Positions 1 to 5,821 of a stretch of DNA of 7,753 nucleotides are shown one piece after another. The translations under genes and the position numbers were made by a program. The stretch covers positions 1 to 7,753 of the forward strand of contig JAJDES010000577.1 of the NCBI GenBank assembly GCA_029259675.1, read 5' to 3'. The DNA comes from Planctomycetota bacterium (GTDB taxonomy: Bacteria; Planctomycetota; UBA1135; GCA-002686595). The notes below the pieces were generated by a model. That model ran no database searches, had not been told where the DNA came from, and saw nothing but the letters and a program-made list of their open reading frames with translations. How positions within the stretch are numbered: position 1 is the stretch's first letter; every line of letters starts with the position of its first letter.

Positions 1-264
1 GCCGGCGTTGAATTGCAGCGCTTGGTCGATGGCGCGCAACTCGCCCACAGCCTGGGCCTGCGCGTCAACGCAGGTCACGGACTCGACTACTTCAATACCC
101 CGCCGGTCGCGCAATTGCCGCACCTGCGCGAATTGAACATCGGACACGCTATCGTTTCGCACGCTCTGACCGTGGGCGTGCACGGGGCCATCAGCCAAAT
201 GCTGGATTTGATACGCGACGGCGCCCATGCGACTTCGCACCCGGAAGGAACGCAGCAGGCATGA
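1..264 (+). CDS. pdxJ: Pyridoxine 5'-phosphate synthase PdxJ, C-terminal part (5' end outside window)
   Basis: PdxJ condenses 1-deoxy-D-xylulose 5-phosphate with 3-amino-2-oxopropyl phosphate to give pyridoxine 5'-phosphate, the last ring-forming step of DXP-dependent vitamin B6 synthesis in the cytosol. The frame is open from base 1 and gives 87 residues before TGA, about the last third of a protein that is usually near 240 residues. Two family signatures are visible: GLRVNAGHGLDY at residues 19-30, with the conserved active-site His of AGHG at 26, and ELNIGHAIV at 44-52, the phosphate-binding strand-loop of the TIM barrel. The final 12 or so residues (ending HPEGTQQA) form a short nonconserved tail. 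The stop codon overlaps the dapA start in ATGA, so the two genes are probably translationally coupled and cotranscribed. Identification is firm; whether the missing N-terminus is intact cannot be seen. Confidence 0.93.
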   Translation, partial: AGVELQRLVDGAQLAHSLGLRVNAGHGLDYFNTPPVAQLPHLRELNIGHAIVSHALTVGVHGAISQMLDLIRDGAHATSHPEGTQQA

Positions 265-1196
265 GTTCACGCGAACATCGCAAGCGACTGCGCGATCCCC
301 TGCGCGGCAGTTTGGTAGCCCTGCCGACTCCCTTCCAAGACGGTCAATTGGACTTGGATGCCTTCCGTCATTTGATCGATTTGCAAGTGGGGACTGGAAC
401 GACCGGCCTGGTCATCGCCGGCACAACCGGCGAGGCTGCGACACTGTCGAAAGCCGAGCGACTGCGCTTGTTCGAAGTCGCTACGGAACATGCTCCGCTA
501 GATATGGCCATCGTCGCCGGCACGGGAACGCACTGCACGCGCACCACGATCGAGCTCTCCAGCGCAGCGGAATTCATCGGCGTCGACGCGCTGCTTGTGG
601 TCACTCCCTACTACAACAGGCCGGATCAACGCGGGCTGTTTCTGCACTACGACGCCGTTGCGCGCGCGGTCAGCTTGGACATAGCCCTCTACAACGTGCC
701 GGCCCGAACGGCCGTTGACCTGCTTCCGAGCACGGTCGCAGACTTGGCTCGCGCACACACAAATGTTGCAGCGGTCAAGGAAGCGCTACCCTCGGTCGAG
801 CGTGCAGCTCAACACTTGAGTGAGGGCGCAGTCTCCCTGCTTTGTGGCGAAGATTTGCGCCTGGCCGAGTTCGCCGCATTGGGCGCAGCGGGCGCGATTA
901 GCGTGATCGGCAACCTGCTGCCGCGCGAGGTGTCAAACCTGCTTGAGCAAGCCGCGCCAAGCGGTGACAACAAGCGAGCGATGGAATCCTCAGAGCGACT
1001 CGCTCCGCTTTCGCGCGCCCTCTTCCTGGGCCCCAACCCGGTCCCACTCAAGCAAGCCCTGGCAATTCTTGGGCACTGCAGCGCTGAAGTTCGGCTGCCG
1101 TTGGCACCTTTGGAAGCGCACTTCACCGAACAGTTGCGTTGCGAATTGGCGGCTTTGGGCTTGGGTGCACCCGCTTCCGCGGCGCCCGTTGGCTAG
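261..1196 (+). CDS. dapA: 4-hydroxy-tetrahydrodipicolinate synthase DapA
   Basis: DapA condenses pyruvate with L-aspartate 4-semialdehyde to form 4-hydroxy-tetrahydrodipicolinate, the committed step of the diaminopimelate/lysine pathway. The protein has 311 residues against about 292 in E. coli; the surplus is an 11-13 residue N-terminal extension and a short Ala/Pro-rich C-terminal tail. Catalytic features of the TIM barrel are all present: GTTGE at 54-58 (Thr55/Thr56), TPYYNRP at 115-121 (Tyr118), YNVPART at 144-150 (Tyr144 and Arg149), and the Schiff-base Lys173 in AAVKEA. GAISVIGN (211-218) and GPNPVPLK (257-264) also match the family. The ATG at 261 is chosen because it overlaps the pdxJ stop, and AAGGA lies at 245-249, with a rather long 11-base spacing to the start. 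Members of the broader DapA/N-acetylneuraminate lyase superfamily are the alternative, but the YNVPxR and TPYYN motifs favour a true DapA. No clear terminator is seen in the 59 bases before the convergent gene. Confidence 0.95.
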   Translation: MSSREHRKRLRDPLRGSLVALPTPFQDGQLDLDAFRHLIDLQVGTGTTGLVIAGTTGEAATLSKAERLRLFEVATEHAPLDMAIVAGTGTHCTRTTIELSSAAEFIGVDALLVVTPYYNRPDQRGLFLHYDAVARAVSLDIALYNVPARTAVDLLPSTVADLARAHTNVAAVKEALPSVERAAQHLSEGAVSLLCGEDLRLAEFAALGAAGAISVIGNLLPREVSNLLEQAAPSGDNKRAMESSERLAPLSRALFLGPNPVPLKQALAILGHCSAEVRLPLAPLEAHFTEQLRCELAALGLGAPASAAPVG

Positions 1197-1255
1197 CGGA
1201 ACTGCGCGCTTGCAAACCTCAGCAACGCCCCAAGAGCTTTCTAATTTGCGCAGAG

Positions 1256-1807
1256 CTACTGCTCATGGGAGCGTGCGCGCTGCAATTGGGATGTCATTTG
1301 CTCCAAGCGCTTGACCAAATCCGCGCGCATGCGCTGGGCTTTGGCCAGGCTGGATTCCAATTCTGTATTGCGCGCTTCCAGCCGATCGCTGTAACGCTGA
1401 AGGTGCCGTTCCGAGCCTTCGCAAACGCTGAGCTCTCCGTGTAATTGCATCACGCGCTCGCGCAATGCACGCAATTCGCCGGCCACTGAAGAATGCGGCC
1501 CGAGCTCGTCGCGACCGAGAATAGTCTCCAAGTCGTGCAACGTGACGGCCGGCACCCAGCGCCCGCGCAGTTCAACCCGGCGCACCGGAAGACGCCCCTG
1601 ACCAATCCACCCGTCGATTCGCTCGCGCTCGAGACCGCAGACCCAGGCGGCCTCGGTTACCGAGAGCAGGACTTGTGCCGTACGTTGCGGAGTCGGTGAG
1701 GGCGGAGGGCCCTCGGACCCCGCGAGTTCCGTGAGGCTCGCGCCCGTGAAACGAGTCATTGCAGGTGAAGCAGTTTGAGCCCGCTGGGGAATGCTGAATT
1801 CGGCCAT
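1256..1807 (-). CDS. Small DNA-binding protein: MerR/excisionase-like HTH plus C-terminal coiled coil
   Basis: I do not recognise a named family for this 183-residue protein. Residues 1-45 are Pro/Ser/Thr-rich and probably disordered. Residues 46-98 (from VLLSVTEAAWVCGLERERI through LPVRRV to LHDLETIL) follow the pattern of a winged helix-turn-helix of the MerR/excisionase (HTH_17-like) type: a beta strand, 'TEAA..CGL' helix, 'I..WI.QGRLPV' recognition helix, a short wing, then a 'DLE.IL' helix. Residues 108-180 are rich in Glu, Arg, Leu and Gln with heptad-like spacing (ELRALRERV, LHGELSV, RLEARNTELE, LVKRLEQM) and should form a coiled coil for dimerisation. An in-frame TAG lies 9 bases upstream of the ATG, so 1807 is the first possible ATG start; AGGGAG sits only 2 bases before it, an unusually tight spacing. 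It converges with dapA and is divergent from clpB across 369 bases. A role in regulating clpB is a guess from position, since MerR-type HspR regulators are often next to chaperone genes, but this HTH is closer to the excisionase type than to HspR. Confidence 0.8.
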   Translation of the reverse strand: MAEFSIPQRAQTASPAMTRFTGASLTELAGSEGPPPSPTPQRTAQVLLSVTEAAWVCGLERERIDGWIGQGRLPVRRVELRGRWVPAVTLHDLETILGRDELGPHSSVAGELRALRERVMQLHGELSVCEGSERHLQRYSDRLEARNTELESSLAKAQRMRADLVKRLEQMTSQLQRARSHEQ

Positions 1808-1945
1808 GGCTCCCTATCCGCGCGAAGTGGGAAAAGCGGGGCCAACCATCCCCATTTAATGGCTGCAATTTGAGCCACTTTCCCAATTTGGGGCTAAACG
1901 GCTACCCCGGCGCTTTCCGCCGATGGGCCCCAGCTGCACGTCAGC

Positions 1946-1980
1946 GGTGTCACCCAGGCCACTTGCGCCGATATGACACC
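1946..1980. repeat. Inverted repeat GGTGTCA-N21-TGACACC upstream of clpB
   Basis: Arms at 1946-1952 and 1974-1980 are perfect reverse complements of 7 bases with a 21-base spacer. The long spacer makes it more like a pair of protein half-sites than an RNA hairpin. It is centred about 90 bases upstream of the start point that the sigma-54-like site at 2027-2042 would give, a usual distance for an enhancer-binding activator. One such repeat in a region of this length can also arise by chance. Confidence 0.3.
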
Positions 1981-2026
1981 CTCAACCTCCATGACCGCTT
2001 GGCTAAATTACGCCATTTTGGCGGCA

Positions 2027-2042
2027 TGGCGCCTTATTGGCA
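2027..2042 (+). promoter_or_regulatory. Candidate sigma-54 (-24/-12) promoter for clpB
   Basis: The bases TGGCGCCTTATTGGCA match the sigma-54 consensus TGGCACG-N4-TTGCA at 9 of 12 defined positions. They keep the invariant GG (2028-2029) and GC (2040-2041) at the required 10-base spacing. A start point near 2053 would give a clpB leader of about 124 bases. The mismatches (A to G in the -24 box, G to C after it, T to G in the -12 box) lower confidence. No better sigma-70 type promoter was found nearby. Confidence 0.3.
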
Positions 2043-2073
2043 CTCCAGTACCAGGGCACCCTCTAAATAAGGC
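2031..2073. repeat. Inverted repeat GCCTTATT-N27-AATAAGGC
   Basis: Arms at 2031-2038 and 2066-2073 are perfect 8-base reverse complements. The left arm lies inside the candidate sigma-54 site, so if bound by a protein it would overlap the promoter. With a 27-base loop it could also fold as a stem in RNA if transcription began further upstream. No function can be assigned from sequence alone. Confidence 0.3.
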
Positions 2074-2123
2074 CCCCAGGGGCTCCAGGAGCCGCTTTTG
2101 GGGTCGGTACAGCAGTTGCTTTA

Positions 2124-2171
2124 GCTCCAGAGCGAACTCGACAGTCGGCCATCCGCCACAGCACTAGGAGC
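2124..2171 (+). promoter_or_regulatory. clpB ribosome binding site with possible sequestering stem
   Basis: AGGAG at 2166-2170 lies 6 bases before the clpB ATG at 2177, a good Shine-Dalgarno site that fixes the start. GCTCC at 2124-2128 is exactly complementary to GGAGC at 2167-2171, so the leader RNA could pair with the ribosome site over 5 bases. Two further pairs (2120-2121 with 2174-2175) are possible beyond a small internal loop. RNA thermometers of this kind are known for other bacterial heat-shock genes. Here the stem is short and this is only a possibility; the ribosome site itself is solid. Confidence 0.4.
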
Positions 2172-2176
2172 ACGAA

Positions 2177-4747
2177 ATGAGCCAAGCCTTCACGAACAAC
2201 TCAACCGCAGCACTGCAGCGGGCCCAAGCCCTTGCGGCCGAAGCCGGGCACCCCGAGCTGACCCCGGCTCACCTGGCAGCGGCTCTGTTGGAGGAACCCC
2301 AGGGAATTACGTCGGCGATCTTTTCCAAGCTCGACGTCGACCCCAGCCTGCTTGCGATCGAGATCGGGCGCAAACTGGAATCGATGCCCCGCGCGAGCGG
2401 CGGCTCACTCAACCCGTCGCGGGCCCTGGCTGAAGTCATGTCCCAAGCTACGGCGATTGCGAACAAGCTGAGCGACAAGTTCATTTCCACTGAGCACCTT
2501 CTGTTGGCCCTGGCCTCGCACGGAGGAACGGATGTAGATCAAGTCCTCAAACCGCGCAACCTTACTGCCGACCGCATCGAAGCAGCCTTGCTCGAACTGC
2601 GCGGCAACAGGCATGTTGAGAATGAAAACCCCGAGGCGACCTTTGAGGCGCTCGAGAAGTATGCGCGCGACCTGACGAAGGACGCCGAAGCCGGCAAGCT
2701 CGATCCCGTCATCGGCCGCGGGGACGAGATTCGGCGCGTCATGCAAGTGCTGTCGCGCAGGCGTAAGAACAACCCCGTCTTGATCGGCGATCCGGGCGTG
2801 GGAAAAACGGCCATAGCCGAGGGCTTGGCCAATCGCATTGCCGCAGGTGATGTGCCCGAAGGACTCAAGGGCAAGCGCGTCATGGCCTTGGACTTGGGCG
2901 CCATGCTGGCCGGAGCCAAGTATCGCGGCGAATTCGAGGAGCGCCTCAAAGCCGTGCTTGAGGACATCGCCGAAGCCAATGGCGACGTCATTCTCTTCAT
3001 CGACGAAATGCACACCTTGGTGGGCGCCGGCGCTTCCGAGGGAGCCATCGATGCCGCCAACATGCTCAAGCCCGCGTTGGCGCGCGGCGATTTGCATTGC
3101 ATCGGCGCCACCACGCTCGATGAGTACCGCAAGTACATCGAAAAAGACAAGGCGCTCGAGCGGCGCTTCCTGCCGATTCAAATTGACGAGCCCAGTGTGG
3201 AAGACACCCTGGCCATTCTGCGCGGCCTGGTCGAGCGCTACGAAGTTCACTACGGAGTGCGCATTCTCGACGAAGCTCTGGTTGCTGCCGCGCGCCTCTC
3301 GGATCGACACATCACCGGTCGCTTCCTACCCGACAAGGCCATCGATTGCGTCGATGAAGCCGCCGCCCAATTGCGCATGGCAATCGATTCACTGCCGCCG
3401 GAGTTGGATGAACTCGAGCGCCGCGCGCGACAATTGGAAATTGAGCTATCCGCCCTTTCCAAAGGTGACCGCCAAACGACGGACGCCCGCAGAAAAGCGA
3501 TCGAATCCGAGCTGGCGGAGATCACCGAAAAGCAAACGGCCTTGCGCGCTCGCTGGGAAAACGAAAAGGGCCTCATTACTCGCATTCGTGCGGGAAGGGC
3601 GCTGCTCGAAAACCTGAAGGGCGAAGCGGAGCGGGCCGAGCGCGAAGGCAAGCTCGAGCGCGTCGCCGAGATTCGCTACGGCGAGCTGCCCGAAACCACC
3701 GAGGACATTCGCGAAGCGGAAGAGACCTTGGCCATGGTTCAAAAGAACGGCGCTCTACTGCCTGAAGAAGTCGAAGCCGAAGCCATCGCCGGAGTCATTA
3801 GTCGCTGGACTGGAATCCCCTCCACTCGACTGCTCGAAACCGAGCGCGAGAAGCTCCTGCATATGGAGCAGCGCATCGGCGAGCGAGTGATTGGACAAGA
3901 GGAGCCGATTCGCGCCATCAGCGAAGCCATGCGGCGCGCGCGAGCGGGCTTGCAGGAAACCAGTCGCCCGCTCGGCTCGTTCCTCTTGCTCGGCCCCACC
4001 GGCATCGGCAAGACCGAAACCGCGCGCGCTTTGGCTGAATTCCTCTTCGATGATGAGTCCGCCATGGTGCGCCTCGACATGAGCGAGTACATGGAGAAGC
4101 ACTCCGTTTCGCGCATGATCGGCGCGCCCCCCGGCTACATCGGACACGATGAAGGCGGCGCCTTGACTGAAGCTATTCGGCGCAAGCCGCACTCGGTCAT
4201 CTTGCTCGACGAAGTCGAAAAGGCCCATCCGGATGTCTTCAACATCCTCTTGCAACTACTCGACGACGGTCGCTTGACGGACGGCAAGGGTGCCGTGGTG
4301 GACTTCACCCAAACCCTGATCTTGATGACGAGCAACTTGCGCAATGAAGCTCAAGTGCACGACTTCTTCAGACCCGAATTCATCAATCGCCTGGACGAAG
4401 TGCTCACGTACAAGCCGCTGGAACGCGAGAATCTCGAACACATTGTTCGGGTGCAGATGAAGCGCTTGTCCAAGCACTTGGAAGAGCGCGACATCCGCGT
4501 CGAATTGGATGAGAGCGCCATCGCGCAACTGGCCCACGAGGGCTTCGATCCCGAATTCGGCGCTCGGCCCCTAAAGCGCTGCATTCAAAAGCGCATTCAA
4601 AACCAACTGGCCGATGCAATCCTCTCCGGGGAATTGGAAGCCGGCGATACCGCCTGGTTCGAATACCGGGGAGACCGATTCGAATTGCTTGTCCGCAAGG
4701 ACGAGAGTTCGGAAGCCCAGCGGGAGCCGGCAGCCTGCGCCTCCTAA
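2177..4747 (+). CDS. clpB: ATP-dependent chaperone/disaggregase ClpB
   Basis: ClpB is a hexameric cytosolic AAA+ machine that pulls polypeptides out of aggregates together with DnaK/DnaJ/GrpE. The 856 residues match the usual length (857 in E. coli). The N-domain is about 1-145. NBD1 has Walker A GDPGVGKT 204-211, pore tyrosine 249 in AKYRGE, Walker B with Asp276-Glu277, and arginine fingers 329/330. The middle coiled-coil domain, about 395-520, separates ClpB from ClpA and ClpX. NBD2 has Walker A GPTGIGKT 606-613, pore GYIGHDEGG 653-661, Walker B VILLDE 674-679, sensor-1 Asn720, arginine finger Arg738 in FINR and sensor-2 Arg797 in GARPLK. No IGF/L loop for ClpP is seen. Two oddities: the stretch between sensor-1 and the FRPEFINR motif is about 19 residues shorter than in E. 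coli, and there is an extra C-terminal tail of about 16 residues (KDESSEAQREPAACAS). The start is fixed by AGGAG 6 bases upstream. It stands alone, with a terminator after it; heat-shock control is likely from the family, but no known heat-shock operator is visible. Confidence 0.98.
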   Translation: MSQAFTNNSTAALQRAQALAAEAGHPELTPAHLAAALLEEPQGITSAIFSKLDVDPSLLAIEIGRKLESMPRASGGSLNPSRALAEVMSQATAIANKLSDKFISTEHLLLALASHGGTDVDQVLKPRNLTADRIEAALLELRGNRHVENENPEATFEALEKYARDLTKDAEAGKLDPVIGRGDEIRRVMQVLSRRRKNNPVLIGDPGVGKTAIAEGLANRIAAGDVPEGLKGKRVMALDLGAMLAGAKYRGEFEERLKAVLEDIAEANGDVILFIDEMHTLVGAGASEGAIDAANMLKPALARGDLHCIGATTLDEYRKYIEKDKALERRFLPIQIDEPSVEDTLAILRGLVERYEVHYGVRILDEALVAAARLSDRHITGRFLPDKAIDCVDEAAAQLRMAIDSLPPELDELERRARQLEIELSALSKGDRQTTDARRKAIESELAEITEKQTALRARWENEKGLITRIRAGRALLENLKGEAERAEREGKLERVAEIRYGELPETTEDIREAEETLAMVQKNGALLPEEVEAEAIAGVISRWTGIPSTRLLETEREKLLHMEQRIGERVIGQEEPIRAISEAMRRARAGLQETSRPLGSFLLLGPTGIGKTETARALAEFLFDDESAMVRLDMSEYMEKHSVSRMIGAPPGYIGHDEGGALTEAIRRKPHSVILLDEVEKAHPDVFNILLQLLDDGRLTDGKGAVVDFTQTLILMTSNLRNEAQVHDFFRPEFINRLDEVLTYKPLERENLEHIVRVQMKRLSKHLEERDIRVELDESAIAQLAHEGFDPEFGARPLKRCIQKRIQNQLADAILSGELEAGDTAWFEYRGDRFELLVRKDESSEAQREPAACAS

Positions 4748-4777
4748 ACTAGAAGCAACGCTGAGTTGAGTTCGCGC

Positions 4778-4820
4778 TTGGGCCTGTGCTGAAGTTCAGT
4801 GCAGGCCCAATTTCTTTTTG
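4778..4820 (+). terminator. Intrinsic terminator of clpB
   Basis: The arms TTGGGCCTG (4778-4786) and CAGGCCCAA (4802-4810) are perfectly complementary over 9 bases. The stem continues inward through two G-U pairs and CTGA/TCAG to a 3-base loop, 15 pairs in all. It is followed by TTTCTTTTTG at 4811-4820. The T-rich tail is on the + strand only, so it terminates clpB. It overlaps the 3' end of the convergent gene, whose stop codon lies in the hairpin. Confidence 0.92.
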
Positions 4821-5665
4821 TTCTCTTTCAACCACGTCAATGCGCGCTCCGATTCACCGGCCCGGCCCTCGGCCTCGTATTGGAATACCTGCCCGGTTAA
4901 CACATGCAGGCATTGGCTAACTTCAGCCCGCACCGACTCCCACTTCTTCCAGCGCTCTTCCCAATACTCGGCTGGTGGATTGGACGGAGAATTGGGGTCA
5001 TCTGGCGCCGGCGCGTCGAGTTCGCCGCAAAGCTGCTCCACTATTCTGTAGCGCTTCGTTCCCACAGACTTCAGGTAGGACAGGGCCGCCTGCATTAGCG
5101 CCGTGTCCTCGTACGCGAAGTAAACCTCAGCGGCCAAGCGGTCCGCGCCCCCATGGCCCAAGCGTCCGAGCCCTTTTAGAAGTGCGGCGCCATACAGAGG
5201 CTTATCCTCCCAACTCTTTTCTTTGTTGAGCAACTTGCTCAACAGCTTGTCCGTTCCCTTTTCTGCATTGGCGACCAAAACTTCCACCGCGCGCGCTTGG
5301 ACCATTGCTTCGCGCCGGGCCAAGCGAAGCTTTAGGAGTTTCCGGCCCGACTCACCGGCGGCCTCCATCTCACGCTCGACGACTTTTCGGTCATATCCAG
5401 AGGCCCGGTAGCCAAGCATTTCGCGAGCAAAGTCCGCCGCTTTGGGATGCGCATCAAACGAGAGCAACAACAGGTTGGATGCAATCAATTGGGCATCGCC
5501 GAAATCCAACGCCACTCGACACAATTCCAATTGTGCCAACGTTCCCTCCTCATCCGAAGCCGCTGGCGCGCGTGCAAATGTTTCGTTGTGGGCGATCTGA
5601 CAAACAGCACGGGCCTGCAGCGGTTGAGGGAACAGCACGAGGGCTAAAGTGATTGCCGGCTTCAT
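4796..5665 (-). CDS. Exported alpha-helical protein of unknown function, possibly HEAT-repeat-like
   Basis: The protein has 289 residues. The N-terminus MKPAITLALVLFPQPLQARA resembles a Sec signal peptide (one Lys, a hydrophobic core, cleavage likely after ARA at about residue 20), so the mature protein is probably periplasmic. The rest is strongly helical, rich in Ala, Leu, Glu and Lys, with paired helices that look like loose HEAT/TPR-type repeats (for example 120-133, 157-169, 173-184, 187-201). A Pro/Asp/Ser linker at 217-232 precedes a C-terminal block from YWEERWKKWESVRAEV to LTGQVFQYEAE and a TWLKENKKKL end. The 'LTGQ.F.Y...W...NK..L' pattern recalls the C-termini of secreted HEAT-repeat proteins I associate with planctomycetes. 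Four Cys (22, 49, 213, 252) are present. No catalytic motif is seen. No clear Shine-Dalgarno precedes the ATG at 5665. The last codons and stop lie within the clpB terminator. Confidence 0.82.
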   Translation of the reverse strand: MKPAITLALVLFPQPLQARAVCQIAHNETFARAPAASDEEGTLAQLELCRVALDFGDAQLIASNLLLLSFDAHPKAADFAREMLGYRASGYDRKVVEREMEAAGESGRKLLKLRLARREAMVQARAVEVLVANAEKGTDKLLSKLLNKEKSWEDKPLYGAALLKGLGRLGHGGADRLAAEVYFAYEDTALMQAALSYLKSVGTKRYRIVEQLCGELDAPAPDDPNSPSNPPAEYWEERWKKWESVRAEVSQCLHVLTGQVFQYEAEGRAGESERALTWLKENKKKLGLH

Positions 5666-5720
5666 GGGTTCATTTCAACAGGGCCGCAAAGCTTTAGGAA
5701 GTCATACGAATTACGCAGCA

Positions 5721-5760
5721 CAAAGAAAAAGCCCCCGAGGCACTTGGCTCTCGGAGGCTT
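5721..5760 (-). terminator. Intrinsic terminator of the 5822-6835 gene
   Basis: Read on the minus strand, AAGCCTCCGAG pairs with CTCGGGGGCTT (11 pairs, one of them G-U) around a 10-base loop. The hairpin is followed by TTTTTCTTTG. The geometry is a classic Rho-independent terminator about 60 bases past the stop codon of the upstream minus-strand gene. It implies that the next minus-strand gene (4796-5665) has its own promoter somewhere in about 5666-5720; I could not identify a convincing one. Confidence 0.9.
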
Positions 5761-5789
5761 TGGGTGCCCGACTTGCGGCGAAGGATTCA

Positions 5790-5820
5790 GCCCGCAAATC
5801 TGCGCAGATTCAATTCGGGC
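5790..5820. repeat. Nested inverted repeat just after the 5822-6835 gene
   Basis: An outer GCCCG (5790-5794) and CGGGC (5816-5820) enclose the perfect 14-base palindrome AATCTGCGCAGATT (5797-5810). It begins right after the stop codon of the minus-strand gene and lies before the terminator at 5721-5760. It may be an mRNA 3'-end stabilising hairpin or a protein site. It has no T-tract of its own. Confidence 0.5.
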
Positions 5821-5821
5821 G

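Larger units (their letters stand above)
1808..2176. other. Noncoding divergent upstream region between the HTH gene and clpB
   Basis: These 369 bases contain no plausible gene on either strand and must carry the promoters of both divergent genes. I see several inverted repeats, listed separately when perfect over 7 or more bases. Smaller ones are CCC-AATTT-GGG around 1882-1892 and CGCCA-TTT-TGGCG at 2011-2023. GGCTAAA occurs twice (1892-1898 and 2001-2007). A G/C-rich palindromic patch, CCCCAGGGG followed by GGCTCCAGGAGCC, spans about 2074-2093. I found no CIRCE element (TTAGCACTC/GAGTGCTAA) and no HspR HAIR box (CTTGAGT/ACTCAAG), and no convincing sigma-70 or sigma-32 promoter. Confidence 0.7.

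Noticed and set aside
227..718. A 163-codon plus-strand frame overlapping pdxJ and dapA
   Set aside because: It is Arg/Ser/His-rich, low-complexity sequence in an alternative frame of dapA, which has all its catalytic motifs in the other frame.
1197..1255. A terminator between dapA and the convergent HTH gene
   Set aside because: Only weak short complementary stretches (CTGCGC/GCGCAG, GAGC/GCTC) and no T-tract in either direction were found.
2037..2069. A sigma-70 promoter TTGGCA ... TAAATA before clpB
   Set aside because: The spacer would be 20-21 bases, too long for a normal sigma-70 promoter, and the -10 match is weak.
1808..2176. Heat-shock operators (CIRCE, HAIR) or a sigma-32 promoter upstream of clpB
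   Set aside because: TTGGCACTC at 2037-2045 resembles one CIRCE half, but there is no matching GAGTGCTAA 9 bases later. CCCCAT near 1851 resembles a sigma-32 -10 but has no CTTGAA at the right distance. No CTTGAGT/ACTCAAG pair exists.
2405..3310. A 301-codon open frame on the minus strand inside clpB
   Set aside because: It lies wholly antisense to the strongly conserved NBD1 of ClpB, has no recognisable domain, and such long antisense frames are common opposite GC-rich, codon-biased genes.
5666..5720. A promoter with -10 TATGAC for the 4796-5665 gene
   Set aside because: The -10-like bases exist on the minus strand, but the sequence 17 bases upstream matches the -35 box at only 3 of 6 positions and lies in the T-tail of the preceding terminator.
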